From Hoeflea algicola (GTDB taxonomy: Bacteria; Pseudomonadota; Alphaproteobacteria; Rhizobiales; Rhizobiaceae): a DNA stretch of 64,000 nt. Position 1 is the stretch's first letter. The number at the start of each line of letters is the position of its first letter. Below are positions 25,104 through 33,156 of the stretch, one piece after another. Made by a program: the position numbers and the translations under genes. The notes below the pieces were generated by a model that was given only the letters and a program-made list of their open reading frames with translations, searched no databases and was not told where the DNA came from. The stretch is from the NCBI RefSeq assembly GCF_026619415.1, contig NZ_JAOVZR010000001.1, positions 1,612,001-1,676,000 of the forward strand, in the 5' to 3' direction.

Positions 25104-25640
25104 ATGACCGATCTGAAAAAAACCAGAGACGAACCGATCGAACAGCTTTTCGATATTCTCGACGACACCCACGCGGTCATGGTCGGGCTCGATCAGGCGG
25201 GCCATCCAATGCAGCCGATGGCGCCGCAAGTGGACGAAGACCGGCGCGGAATCTGGTTTTACACCAAGCGTGATTCAGCCATGGGTTCGGCCATCAAAGC
25301 ATATCCGTCAAGCCGCGCGCGGATCTGTCTTATCGGACCCGACCATGATTATCATGCCAGCATCTCGGGCACGATGAGTGCTGAAACCGACACCTCTCTG
25401 ATCGACAAGTTCTGGTCGTCCGTGGTTGGCGCCTGGTTCGAACATGGCAAGCAGGATCCCAATCTGCTGCTGCTGCGTTTTGACCCGTCCGAAGCCGATA
25501 TCTGGGCATCATCAGGCAGCGTTGTCCGCTTTGCCTGGGAAATCGCCATGGCCAATCTGAGCGGCGACGAGCCGGATCTGGGCGAAACGGCGCATGTAAT
25601 ATTCCCGCTGGCTCTGCGCGAATCCCGAGAAACCGCATGA
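25104..25640 (+). CDS. Pyridoxamine-phosphate-oxidase-like flavin-binding general stress protein
   Basis: 178 residues from the ATG at 25104, with AAAGGA upstream. A split-barrel fold is indicated by A-V-M-V-G-L, G-I-W-F-Y-T-K-R-D-S-A, A-R-I-C-L-I-G-P and I-S-G-T-M-S-A-E-T-D, as in the GS26/PNPOx-like stress proteins that bind FMN, FAD or F420. W-S-S-V-V-G-A-W-F-E-H-G is the usual conserved Trp segment. The reaction is unknown. It overlaps the next gene by 4 bases, so the two form an operon under one EcfG promoter. Confidence 0.87.
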   Translation: MTDLKKTRDEPIEQLFDILDDTHAVMVGLDQAGHPMQPMAPQVDEDRRGIWFYTKRDSAMGSAIKAYPSSRARICLIGPDHDYHASISGTMSAETDTSLIDKFWSSVVGAWFEHGKQDPNLLLLRFDPSEADIWASSGSVVRFAWEIAMANLSGDEPDLGETAHVIFPLALRESRETA

Positions 25641-26044
25641 TCCCTACGGGCTTCTGGAAGGCGTGGGCCGCTGCGGCCCTCGCCATTCTGATCCTGGATG
25701 GGCTTTGGCTTGGCCTGATCGCCAGAAATTTCTATCGCGACCAACTCGGCGATCTGATGGCTAGCCAAATCAGCTTTCCGGTGGCTGCCGCCTTTTACGT
25801 TTTCTATTCAGCCGCCATTGTGCTGCTGGCTTCTGCACCGGCCATCCGTTTGGATGGCGGCGTTTGGCAGGCGGCTATACTTGGAGCCGTGCTCGGCATT
25901 GCCGCTTACGGTGCCTATGACTTCACCAATCTGGCGACGTTGAAGAACTGGCCCGTCGGCTTGACCATCGTCGACCTGATCTGGGGCACCCTTCTCACTG
26001 CCACTGTTTCAGCGGTCGGCTATTTCACCTTGAATGCAATCTAA
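25637..26044 (+). CDS. DUF2177 membrane protein
   Basis: 135 residues with four hydrophobic helices. D-G-L-W-L-G-L-I-A-R-N-F-Y in the first helix, and A-Y-G-A-Y-D-F-T-N-L-A-T with D-L-I-W-G-T near the end, are hallmarks of DUF2177. The function is unknown. The start overlaps the upstream stop by ATGA, so it is probably co-translated with the flavin-binding stress protein. Confidence 0.88.
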   Translation: MIPTGFWKAWAAAALAILILDGLWLGLIARNFYRDQLGDLMASQISFPVAAAFYVFYSAAIVLLASAPAIRLDGGVWQAAILGAVLGIAAYGAYDFTNLATLKNWPVGLTIVDLIWGTLLTATVSAVGYFTLNAI

Positions 26045-26101
26045 GCCGCTGATCATAAATCGGAAAATCGACGCCAGCGCACGAAAATTCTGGCTATCGC
26101 G

Positions 26102-26126
26102 GGAACCAACTACTTCTAACCGCGTT
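26102..26126 (+). promoter_or_regulatory. EcfG promoter of csbD-like gene (GGAAC-N17-GTT)
   Basis: GGAAC at 26102-26106 and GTT at 26124-26126 with preceding C, 65 bases before the CsbD start. Confidence 0.85.
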
Positions 26127-26190
26127 GGATGCTCAGGCCGACGGCGAAAACCGCAAACGGCTCAAACCGATCCTCAAAAGGAGAATTGAA

Positions 26191-26388
26191 ATGAACTGGG
26201 ATATCGTTGAAGGCAAGTGGAACGAGTACAAGGGCAAGGCCCAGGCACAATGGGGCAAGCTGACCAATGACGACCTCGATGTCGTTGAAGGCCGTCGCGA
26301 TGAACTGGCCGGCAAGATTCAGGCCCGCTATGGCAAGACCCGCGACGACGCCGAGCGCGAAATCGACGAATGGCTTGGCCGCAGCTAA
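26191..26388 (+). CDS. CsbD-family stress protein
   Basis: 65 residues, preceded by AAAGGAG. It begins M-N-W-D-I-V-E-G-K-W-N-E-Y-K-G-K and has the repeated helical pattern K-A-Q-A-Q-W-G-K-L-T and R-Y-G-K-T-R-D-D-A-E of CsbD (YjbJ) proteins. These are small, charged, very abundant general-stress proteins of unknown mechanism. An exact EcfG promoter lies upstream and a strong terminator lies downstream, so it is a monocistronic unit. Confidence 0.93.
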   Translation: MNWDIVEGKWNEYKGKAQAQWGKLTNDDLDVVEGRRDELAGKIQARYGKTRDDAEREIDEWLGRS

Positions 26389-26399
26389 TCAGCTACTCT

Positions 26400-26438
26400 G
26401 GAAAGTCCGGCATATCTGTTGCCGGACTTTCCCTATTT
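26400..26438 (+). terminator. Rho-independent terminator after csbD-like gene
   Basis: A perfect 12-bp stem (26400-26411 with 26421-26432), a 9-base loop and then CTATTTT. It also shows that the following Crp/Fnr gene should start at 26452 rather than at an in-frame codon (26419) inside the hairpin. Confidence 0.88.
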
Positions 26439-26451
26439 TGAAAGGGCGCCC

Positions 26452-27240
26452 ATGCCGCCTGTCAACCAAAGCGCCATCCCCGAAAATGCGAGTTCGCTGG
26501 TCAGGCGCCTCGGCAGGTCGGTTTTGCTGACTGCCGAAGAGGTGGATTACCTCGAGACCATGCAGGTCAATCAGGCGGTGGTCGAAAAAGGTGACGAATT
26601 CATCCATGATGGCGAGCACATGCGGGTGACGTTTCTCGTCCGACGCGGCTGGATCATTCGCTTCAAGATCACGCCCGCCGGTCGTCGCCTGATTATCGGC
26701 ATATCGTTGCCAGGCGATTTCATCGGCTTGCACATCAACTTCAACCATTCGTCAATCTACTCGGCTTCGGCGCTGACAAAGGCCTCGCTTGCACTTATCG
26801 AGCCTGTCCGCATTCTTGAGATTCACCGCCGCTTTCCGGTGCTGGCTTCTGGGCTCGACTGGATGACAATGCGCCATTCCAATATTCTCTCCGAGCACAA
26901 GATTTCCTTGGGCGCGCGCACTGCAGCACAGAGGATTCTACATTTCCTGCTCGAATTGTGGACCCGCCTTGAGCAGGTCGGCATGGCCTCCGCAAAAGGC
27001 TTCGACCTTGAGCTGACGCAAGAACAGATTGGCGATTGCATGGGGCTGTCGACAGTCCACGTCAATCGTTCGCTCAACCGGCTCGGCAAGGAAAGAATGC
27101 TGCACATCGACAAGGGTTTCGTGAGCTTCCCGGACGTCGACCGTGCCATCGACTTCGCCGATTTTGACGACCGTTTCCTCACCGAGTTTTCCACCGATCC
27201 GGGCAACATCGGCGGAAAACGCCGAATTGCCAAAAACTGA
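26452..27240 (+). CDS. Crp/Fnr-family transcriptional regulator
   Basis: 262 residues from the ATG at 26452 (AAAGGG upstream). An N-terminal cyclic-nucleotide-binding-type beta roll (about 30-130, with L-P-G-D-F-I-G-L-H) is joined by a long helix to a C-terminal HTH (L-T-Q-E-Q-I-G-D-C-M-G-L-S-T-V-H-V-N-R-S-L). No N-terminal Cys cluster for an Fe-S centre is present, so it is not an oxygen-sensing FNR. The ligand is unknown. Its position in the stress cluster suggests a link to the general stress response. Confidence 0.9.
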   Translation: MPPVNQSAIPENASSLVRRLGRSVLLTAEEVDYLETMQVNQAVVEKGDEFIHDGEHMRVTFLVRRGWIIRFKITPAGRRLIIGISLPGDFIGLHINFNHSSIYSASALTKASLALIEPVRILEIHRRFPVLASGLDWMTMRHSNILSEHKISLGARTAAQRILHFLLELWTRLEQVGMASAKGFDLELTQEQIGDCMGLSTVHVNRSLNRLGKERMLHIDKGFVSFPDVDRAIDFADFDDRFLTEFSTDPGNIGGKRRIAKN

Positions 27241-27460
27241 TCGTGGATTAACATGCTTAATAGACAGACGGCCAACCAAGCCCTATCCGCATCGCTCGTT
27301 TCCCGCTCATTGCGATGACTTGTTTTCGTCAGCACAGAATAGCACCTGGAGGTGCAGCATCGACAATCGCCCGGCTTTATCCCTCTTGAAGCACACGCGC
27401 AAACGCCTAGGCCGGGTGATCACGCGGCCTTTGAATTTGAGCTTGCAGTTGTTGTACCGA

Positions 27461-29098
27461 ATGCAACCGGCATTGGTCTTCATCGTTGTTGCCCTTGTCG
27501 GCATGCTTACCGCTGCCGCCTCCTGGTACACGATCGATCAGGCCAACCGCATGAGCTTTGCCTCCATTGCCGAGGAAGCCGTGCGCCGTTTGAGCGACCG
27601 CATCGAAAACCACATGCTGTTGATCAAGTCTACCGAAGCGTTGTTCGAGGCTACCGGCGAGATTCCGGATGCGGCGGAGTTCAAGATTTTCATCGGTAAC
27701 CTGCGCAAAACCGAACAGTTCGACGGTGTCCAGGGCATCGGCTTTGCCCGCTACGTGCAAACCGGACCTCAAACCGACGCAGCTATCGGGGCCGAGCTTG
27801 CGCGCAACTACAGCATTCAGCGAACGCCGTGGCCGGAGACTGAGGAACAATACCGTACGCCCATCGTCCTGCTGGAGCCCTCCACCGATGCCAATCTCCG
27901 CGCACTTGGCTATGACATGTATTCCAATTCAGTCCGCCGGACGGCGATACTGGCGGCTCTTTCCGAGCAACGGTTGCGCGCATCCGGCTCGGTGCGACTT
28001 GTCCAGGAAAACCAGACCGATCCCCAGGCGGGTTTCTTGATCTACACGCCGTATTTCGCTGCCAATTCAAGCACACCTCAGGGCTTCATCTACGCGCCTT
28101 TCAGCATTTCCAACCTGTTCAAATCGGCGCTCAATCGACTGCCTGCGCTGCCTATTCATGTCACCGCGTGGGATGGCGAACCTGCCGACACCAACCAGAT
28201 TTTCCAGTCGACAGGGGAGCGCAGCAACCACTTTGGTGCTTCCCATGTCGAGACACTGGCAATCGAGGTTGCCGGGCGTTTGTGGAAGTTGGAGATCCGT
28301 CCCTCCGAAATATATGAGCCGCCAGTCGACCAGACCCGATCATTCATGTTGGCTGCTGCCGCCTTGCTGCTGGCCGGCGCCCTCGCCGCCTCGTCGCGGT
28401 CACAGCAGCGCACCATCGAAGTCGGCGAGGCGTTGCGCCAGGAAACCGAACGCGCATTGACCGATCGCGAATTTCTGCTTCAGGAAATGAAACACCGCAT
28501 CAAGAACATGATCGCCCGGATGCTGGCAATGTCGCGGCAGACCGCGCGCGCATCCGAAACGCTCGACGAATTCACCCAGTCATTTACCGCCCGCCTCCAG
28601 GCGATGGCCGCCTCGCAGGACCTGCTGGCCCGTACCGCCTGGCAGAGCGCCGACCTGAAGACGCTTCTCGCTCTGGAGCTCAGGCAATTGTTTGGCGACA
28701 AGCTCAAGGAGGAAAAACTGGTGGGGCCCACCGTCGAACTCAACGAAGTTGCGGCCCAGGCCTTTGGTCTGGCATTTCACGAGCTCGCCACCAACGCCCT
28801 TAAATATGGCTCGGCGCGCTCCGACACCGGCATGCTCGATATTTCCTGGCACATCAACCCCGAGCCGGAGACCGGCAAGGAACTGGTGTTCACCTGGCGC
28901 GAACACAGCGAAGTTCCGCTCGATCAGCAGGATTCCGACGCGCTCAGTCGAAAGGGCGGTTTTGGCACCAAATTGCTAGATGCGACCATGCGGGTCGAAC
29001 TGGGTGGGTCAATCACCACCATCCCTAATCAGCACGGCATCGATGTGACGATCCGTGTGCCTCACGCGCGGGTCATGTCAAACCATCAAAATGGCTAG
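27461..29098 (+). CDS. CHASE-domain HWE/HisKA_2 sensor histidine kinase
   Basis: About 545 residues from the ATG at 27461. The start is uncertain: the frame is open further upstream and no strong ribosome site is seen. A membrane helix (A-L-V-F-I-V-V-A-L-V-G-M-L) precedes a CHASE-type periplasmic domain (G-I-G-F-A-R-Y-V; G-Y-D-M-Y-S-N-S-V-R-R; G-F-L-I-Y-T-P-Y-F). A second helix (M-L-A-A-A-A-L-L-L-A-G-A-L) leads to the kinase core with phospho-acceptor E-M-K-H-R-I-K-N-M-I-A, an intact N box F-H-E-L-A-T-N-A-L-K-Y-G and G box G-F-G-T-K-L-L. It is a good candidate for the membrane sensor that drives PhyR. Confidence 0.85.
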   Translation: MQPALVFIVVALVGMLTAAASWYTIDQANRMSFASIAEEAVRRLSDRIENHMLLIKSTEALFEATGEIPDAAEFKIFIGNLRKTEQFDGVQGIGFARYVQTGPQTDAAIGAELARNYSIQRTPWPETEEQYRTPIVLLEPSTDANLRALGYDMYSNSVRRTAILAALSEQRLRASGSVRLVQENQTDPQAGFLIYTPYFAANSSTPQGFIYAPFSISNLFKSALNRLPALPIHVTAWDGEPADTNQIFQSTGERSNHFGASHVETLAIEVAGRLWKLEIRPSEIYEPPVDQTRSFMLAAAALLLAGALAASSRSQQRTIEVGEALRQETERALTDREFLLQEMKHRIKNMIARMLAMSRQTARASETLDEFTQSFTARLQAMAASQDLLARTAWQSADLKTLLALELRQLFGDKLKEEKLVGPTVELNEVAAQAFGLAFHELATNALKYGSARSDTGMLDISWHINPEPETGKELVFTWREHSEVPLDQQDSDALSRKGGFGTKLLDATMRVELGGSITTIPNQHGIDVTIRVPHARVMSNHQNG

Positions 29099-29158
29099 CG
29101 CACTTCCCAATACCTGCAGTCTTGACCGGCAGGTCCCGTCCACAATCGGCACATAAAC

Positions 29159-29183
29159 GGAACCATTCTGCCCCCTGTGCATT
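29159..29183 (+). promoter_or_regulatory. Possible EcfG promoter (GGAAC-N17-ATT)
   Basis: GGAAC at 29159-29163 and ATT at 29181-29183, preceded by C, 28 bases before the permease start. It shares the ATT variant of the -10. Confidence 0.5.
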
Positions 29184-29210
29184 GTCCTCGCTTCTAACAG
29201 GGGTAGTGGG

Positions 29211-30452
29211 ATGAAGCGTATTTACCGCATGGAACCGCCGGTGGTGCGCATCGCCGCAAAGACCGGTCTGGACGCCAGCCTGGAGTCAATTGCCCGGATA
29301 TCCATTATCGTCATTGGCTTGGTCGCGGCTTTCGCAGCACTCGATCAGGCGCAGCCGTTTTTGTCCCCGGTATCGCTCGCCATCATCACCGGATTGATGG
29401 CCTCACCGGTAGCTTCAGCGCTCGAGCGCTACATTCCTGCCAGTTTGTCTGCCGCCATTGTCGTGCTTCTGTTTCTCGCCATGATCGCATCGGCAATCGC
29501 GTTGTTTTCGATGCCGCTGTCGATCTGGAGCGAGAGACTGCCGGAAATCTGGCGTGAATTGCAATTTTACCTGACCGACTGGAGCTCGGCTTTTGAGACG
29601 CTGGGCGGCGTTCAGGAACAGATCAAGGCGATCGCCGGCGGCAAGGCCCAGATGACGGTCGACATTGCCGACAATTCTGCGGTTGAAGAAATCGCAACGC
29701 TGGCGCCGGCGCTGGCGGCACAGATCATCCTGTTCCTGGCAAGCCTGTATTTCTTTCTGGCCACTCGCCACACCATTCGCACCAGCATCCTGTCGCTATG
29801 CTTCAGCCGCCGCGCCCGTCTGAGAACCGCGCGGGTGTTCCGCGACGCCGAATGGTTCGTCTCGCGCTATCTTCTGTCGATATCGGTCATCAATGCAGGG
29901 CTCGGCTTCGCCACCGCCACGGCTATGTGGCTGCTGGATGTGCCGCAGCCTTATCTCTGGGGCATGCTGGCCTTCATCCTCAATTACGTCGTTTACATCG
30001 GCCCGGCGGTGATGGCCGGGATCCTGCTCGGCGTTGGCCTGGCGACATGGAATTCACCACCTGCCGTATTCCTGCCGATGCTGGTCTATCTGGGGATCAA
30101 CATGATTGAGGCCCAGTTCGTCACCCCGCAGGTGATCGGTCGTTCGGTCACGCTCAATCCGTTCTTCGTGTTCCTGTCGCTGGCCTTCTGGATCTGGCTC
30201 TGGGGACCGGTCGGCGGGCTGCTTGCCGTGCCGTTCCTGCTCATAGGCCATGCGGTAATGCGTAACGCAATTCCGCTCACCACCAGGCCCGCCCCGGAAG
30301 CTGCCGCACTCAAAAAAATTGATGCCTGTCGGAACCTTGGACAGTCATTTGCGTTTCTAGACTGTCACCACCGCCGCGCCGGACCAGCGCTCTCACACAC
30401 ACGGTCCAGCCCGGCGGGCACACCTTTCGATGCAAAGAGGAAATTACCATGA
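29211..30452 (+). CDS. AI-2E-type (UPF0118/PerM) membrane permease
   Basis: 413 residues. About seven to eight membrane helices with the family pattern: paired N-terminal helices, a central amphipathic stretch (about 100-160), then helices containing Y-L-W-G-M-L-A-F-I-L-N-Y-V-V-Y-I-G-P and N-P-F-F-V-F-L-S-L-A-F-W. This family includes TqsA and Na+/H+ antiporter-like members; the substrate is not predictable. The last 50 or so residues are hydrophilic and unconserved-looking, and are encoded over an EcfG promoter serving the next gene. The stop overlaps that gene's start by 4 bases. Confidence 0.88.
   Translation: MKRIYRMEPPVVRIAAKTGLDASLESIARISIIVIGLVAAFAALDQAQPFLSPVSLAIITGLMASPVASALERYIPASLSAAIVVLLFLAMIASAIALFSMPLSIWSERLPEIWRELQFYLTDWSSAFETLGGVQEQIKAIAGGKAQMTVDIADNSAVEEIATLAPALAAQIILFLASLYFFLATRHTIRTSILSLCFSRRARLRTARVFRDAEWFVSRYLLSISVINAGLGFATATAMWLLDVPQPYLWGMLAFILNYVVYIGPAVMAGILLGVGLATWNSPPAVFLPMLVYLGINMIEAQFVTPQVIGRSVTLNPFFVFLSLAFWIWLWGPVGGLLAVPFLLIGHAVMRNAIPLTTRPAPEAAALKKIDACRNLGQSFAFLDCHHRRAGPALSHTRSSPAGTPFDAKRKLP
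30331..30355 (+). promoter_or_regulatory. EcfG promoter of PRC-barrel gene (GGAAC-N17-GTT), inside permease coding sequence
   Basis: GGAAC at 30331-30335 and GTT at 30353-30355 with preceding C. Exact consensus, 94 bases before the ATG at 30449 and within the 3' part of the permease frame. Confidence 0.8.
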
Positions 30453-31378
30453 TTAAGACACTTTTGGCCAGCACCGCGCTCGTTGCTCTTGTGAGCACCT
30501 CCGCCATGGCCGCCAGCCACACCGAAGCGAACCCCGCCGCCGCAACCTCGGAAACCGTCGTCATGACGGATCAGGATGCCGCCATGCTCACCGGCTCAAA
30601 CCTCGCCAGCACCCTGATTGGGTCATCCGTCTACGCTTCGTCGGCTGAAGACGCCGAAGTGATCGGCGACATCAACGACATCGTCGTCACGGCTGAAGGC
30701 AAGGTCGGCTCGTTGATCGTCGGCGTTGGCGGTTTCCTGGGTCTGGGTGAAAAGGACGTTGCCGTCAATTACGACCAGATCGAGTGGGTTGATCGCGATG
30801 GCGACCGCTGGTTGGTCGCCAACATGAGCCGCGAACAGCTCGAAGCCGCACCGGCTTTTGACCGCGACATGATCTACGCCGACGCACGCAGCACAGACGA
30901 AGGTGTTGATGCAACCCAGAAGATGGCAGCAGACACCGAAAAGGCTCCGGCAGAAGACGTGACAGCCGAAAAGATCGAATCCGGCGAAAGCGCAGTCGAA
31001 ACCGCTGAAAACAAGACCATGGGCATCGACCGTTCGGCGATGACCAGCGTCACCACGGAGGATCTCAGCGCCGACAATCTGATCGGCCGGGCTGTCTATA
31101 GCGCCAATGACGACAACATCGGTGAAATTGGCGACGTGCTTCTGTCGGCCGACAACAAGGTTGAAGGTTTCGTGCTTGATGTTGGCGGTTTCCTGGGCAT
31201 GGGCGAAAAGGAAGTCGCGATTTCGCCTGAAAACCTCGACATCCGCGCCGATGCAGATGGCAACCTGACCGTCTTCACGCCGTTTACCCAGGAACAGCTG
31301 GAAGCCCAGCCGGAATATTCCGAGGAAACCTGGAAGAGCAACCGCGACGACGTGATCATGATCGTCCCGGCAGGCTAA
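30449..31378 (+). CDS. Exported protein with two PRC-barrel domains
   Basis: 309 residues. The signal peptide ends A-M-A-A-S. Two PRC-barrel modules (about 45-140 and 205-295) share N-L-x-x-x-L/R-I-G-x-x-V-Y, I-G-D-I/V, V-G-G-F-L-G-x-G-E-K and an E-Q-L-E-A-x-P ending. They are separated by an acidic linker rich in Asp, Glu and Ala. Periplasmic double-PRC proteins are common stress-inducible products in rhizobia; the ligand is unknown. GAGGAAATT precedes the start. Its own EcfG promoter lies inside the upstream gene and a terminator follows it. Confidence 0.9.
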   Translation: MIKTLLASTALVALVSTSAMAASHTEANPAAATSETVVMTDQDAAMLTGSNLASTLIGSSVYASSAEDAEVIGDINDIVVTAEGKVGSLIVGVGGFLGLGEKDVAVNYDQIEWVDRDGDRWLVANMSREQLEAAPAFDRDMIYADARSTDEGVDATQKMAADTEKAPAEDVTAEKIESGESAVETAENKTMGIDRSAMTSVTTEDLSADNLIGRAVYSANDDNIGEIGDVLLSADNKVEGFVLDVGGFLGMGEKEVAISPENLDIRADADGNLTVFTPFTQEQLEAQPEYSEETWKSNRDDVIMIVPAG

Positions 31379-31398
31379 CCACCTCACACCTCCCGAAC

Positions 31399-31432
31399 AA
31401 AAGGTCGCCGGATTACTCCGGCGGCCTTTTTC
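31399..31432 (+). terminator. Rho-independent terminator after PRC-barrel gene
   Basis: An 11-base stem (31401-31411 with 31418-31428, one G-U type mismatch), a 6-base loop and then a T run. Confidence 0.88.
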
Positions 31433-31456
31433 TTGGGCAAAAAACCAGCGCGCCGT

Positions 31457-31481
31457 GGAACCTCCCGAAGTGTTGCGCGTT
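31457..31481 (+). promoter_or_regulatory. EcfG promoter (GGAAC-N17-GTT) of DUF883-holin-like-dps group
   Basis: GGAAC at 31457-31461 and GTT at 31479-31481 with preceding C, 33 bases before the DUF883 start. Four same-strand genes follow with short gaps. Confidence 0.85.
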
Positions 31482-31513
31482 GGAGATGTGAAACCAACTA
31501 AGGAGAATTTCCA

Positions 31514-31849
31514 ATGGCTGCCACTAGCAAGTCCACCCGTTCAACAGCAAACGCAAAACCGGTCATGGATGACCTGTCGGACCGCGCCGCCGCACTCCGC
31601 AAGGAGCTTGCCGAACTGGGTGAAGCGCTTGCCGGTGCTGGCGCGCTGCAGGCTGGCGTCGCCCGAGAAGCCGCTGAAACCCGCGTCAGTGAACTGCTTG
31701 AAAGCGGCGAGCATCTGGTCTCCGAAATGTCCAGGCAGCTTGGCCGCACGGAAAAGCAGGTAAGCCAGGCCGTTCGCGAAAAGCCGCTTCAGGCCCTGGG
31801 CGTGGCCGTTGCCGCAGGCTTTCTGGCCGCCATCCTGATGCGCCGTTGA
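31514..31849 (+). CDS. DUF883 (ElaB/YqjD-like) membrane-anchored protein
   Basis: 111 residues, preceded by AAGGAGAATTTCC. A long charged helical region (D-D-L-S-D-R-A-A-A-L-R-K-E-L-A-E-L) precedes a single C-terminal membrane helix (A-L-G-V-A-V-A-A-G-F-L-A-A-I-L) ending M-R-R. This is the ElaB/YqjD layout; E. coli members are stress-induced, inner-membrane, ribosome-associated proteins. It sits directly behind an exact EcfG promoter. Confidence 0.88.
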   Translation: MAATSKSTRSTANAKPVMDDLSDRAAALRKELAELGEALAGAGALQAGVAREAAETRVSELLESGEHLVSEMSRQLGRTEKQVSQAVREKPLQALGVAVAAGFLAAILMRR

Positions 31850-31857
31850 GACCAGCA

Positions 31858-32271
31858 ATGTCTCCTGCGCTTCCACTCATGAACCTCGTGTCCGGCTTTG
31901 CCACGGGCAAAGCCCGTCAAATTCGCCGCGACGCGATGCTGATGGCCTTTGTCGGACTGATGGCTTGGCTGGCCTCCGCCGCCCTTCTTGGCGCGTTCGC
32001 AGTATGGATTGCCGAGACCTACGGCTTGATAGCGGGCCTTCTGTCAGCCGCTGGCCTGGCAATTCTACTTGCCGCTTTCGCGCTAATTGTCCGCGCCGTC
32101 CTGCGCATGCGCGCACGGCGCCAGCAGCGCCATACGCTGTCGAGCAGCGCCGCCACACTCGGCGTGGTGACGGCCTCAAGCTTGGTCACCCGACACAAGG
32201 GCGTGGCGATTGTTGCGGGCCTGGCACTTGGTGCGTTGGCCGCCTACGCCGCGCGTTCAGACGACGACTGA
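31858..32271 (+). CDS. Holin-like (YqjE-type) membrane protein
   Basis: 137 residues from the ATG at 31858, eight bases after the previous stop. Two strong membrane helices (A-M-L-M-A-F-V-G-L-M-A-W-L-A and L-L-S-A-A-G-L-A-I-L-L-A-A-F-A-L-I) and a third weaker one near the C-terminus. The order elaB/yqjD-like then yqjE-like matches the E. coli yqjD-yqjE pair. The function is unknown; membrane association under stress is inferred. Confidence 0.75.
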   Translation: MSPALPLMNLVSGFATGKARQIRRDAMLMAFVGLMAWLASAALLGAFAVWIAETYGLIAGLLSAAGLAILLAAFALIVRAVLRMRARRQQRHTLSSSAATLGVVTASSLVTRHKGVAIVAGLALGALAAYAARSDDD

Positions 32272-32298
32272 GACCGTTAACAAAAAGGATATTGGCAC

Positions 32299-32508
32299 AT
32301 GAACAAACCAATCGATCCGATCAGTGTCCGTCAGGCCCGTCAGGGAAAGCCGGTGCTCGCGATTCTGTCGATCAGCCTGGCACTGGCGATCGTCGCCGGC
32401 TGGGCGCTCTGGGGCGCCTTCGCTGCCGAGAACGGCAACGGTTACGCCCAGTCCAGCTCGATCATCGTTTCCGGGTCAGCAAATTCCTCATCTCAAGCAG
32501 TCAACTAA
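32299..32508 (+). CDS. Small single-pass membrane protein, unknown
   Basis: 69 residues, preceded by AAAAAGGATATT. A basic N-terminus, one membrane helix (V-L-A-I-L-S-I-S-L-A-L-A-I-V-A-G-W) and a Ser/Asn-rich tail presumably outside the cytoplasm. I do not recognise a family. It sits 27 bases after the holin-like gene and 46 before dps, so it is likely co-transcribed in the stress operon. Confidence 0.65.
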   Translation: MNKPIDPISVRQARQGKPVLAILSISLALAIVAGWALWGAFAAENGNGYAQSSSIIVSGSANSSSQAVN

Positions 32509-32554
32509 GCATTTCCATCCCGCATAACGAATTTTTCAAAATAGGAGACTTCCC

Positions 32555-33070
32555 ATGGCAAATTCCGCTCTCGCTAGCCTCACCCCCGAGACAGGCAAGG
32601 ACAGCATCAATATCGGCCTCAAGGCTGATTACCGTAAATCGATGGCCCAGGATCTTTCCGAAATCCTCGCTGCCACCTATCGTCTGACCATCAAGAGCCA
32701 TGTCTATCACTGGAACGTTGTCGGCCCGATCTTCAAGCCGATCCATGATCTGACTGAAGCCCATTATAACGCGCTGTTTGCCGATACCGACATTATCGCC
32801 GAGCGGATCCGGGCTCTGGGTCACCTTGCCCCAGTCAATTTCGACATGACCAAGTCGTTCGCACCGACCAAGTCGGACGTCAACCAGGCATCCGCTCACG
32901 ACATGGTCAACGATCTGATCAAGGATCATGAAGAGGCGGTCCGTGACGCCCGCAAGGCCGCAGGCAAGGCCGGCGACAATGACGACGTTGTCACCGAGGA
33001 TATGCTTACAGCTCGCCTGACCTTCCACGAGAAGGCGTTGTGGATGCTTCGCGCCATAATTTCCGGGTGA
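32555..33070 (+). CDS. dps: Dps-family DNA-protection / ferritin-like protein
   Basis: 171 residues, preceded by ATAGGAG. The ferritin-like Dps fold shows the ferroxidase ligands in S-H-V-Y-H-W-N-V-V-G and H-D-L-T-E-A-H-Y, with D-T-D-I-I-A-E-R-I-R following. Dodecamers oxidise and store iron with hydrogen peroxide and can coat DNA. It is the last gene of the run behind the EcfG promoter at 31457, consistent with general-stress control. Confidence 0.93.
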   Translation: MANSALASLTPETGKDSINIGLKADYRKSMAQDLSEILAATYRLTIKSHVYHWNVVGPIFKPIHDLTEAHYNALFADTDIIAERIRALGHLAPVNFDMTKSFAPTKSDVNQASAHDMVNDLIKDHEEAVRDARKAAGKAGDNDDVVTEDMLTARLTFHEKALWMLRAIISG

Positions 33071-33156
33071 TCTGACCACTGCTTCTTGGCGGTAACGACA
33101 TCAGCTGGTCGCCTCACAGGCGACCGGCTTTTGGGTTCATGGCCGGCTGGTTCACT

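Noticed and set aside
27143..27460. N-terminal extension of the CHASE kinase overlapping the Crp/Fnr gene
   Set aside because: It would overlap the end of the Crp/Fnr gene and add about 100 residues of non-membrane sequence before the signal-anchor; it is probably just open frame.
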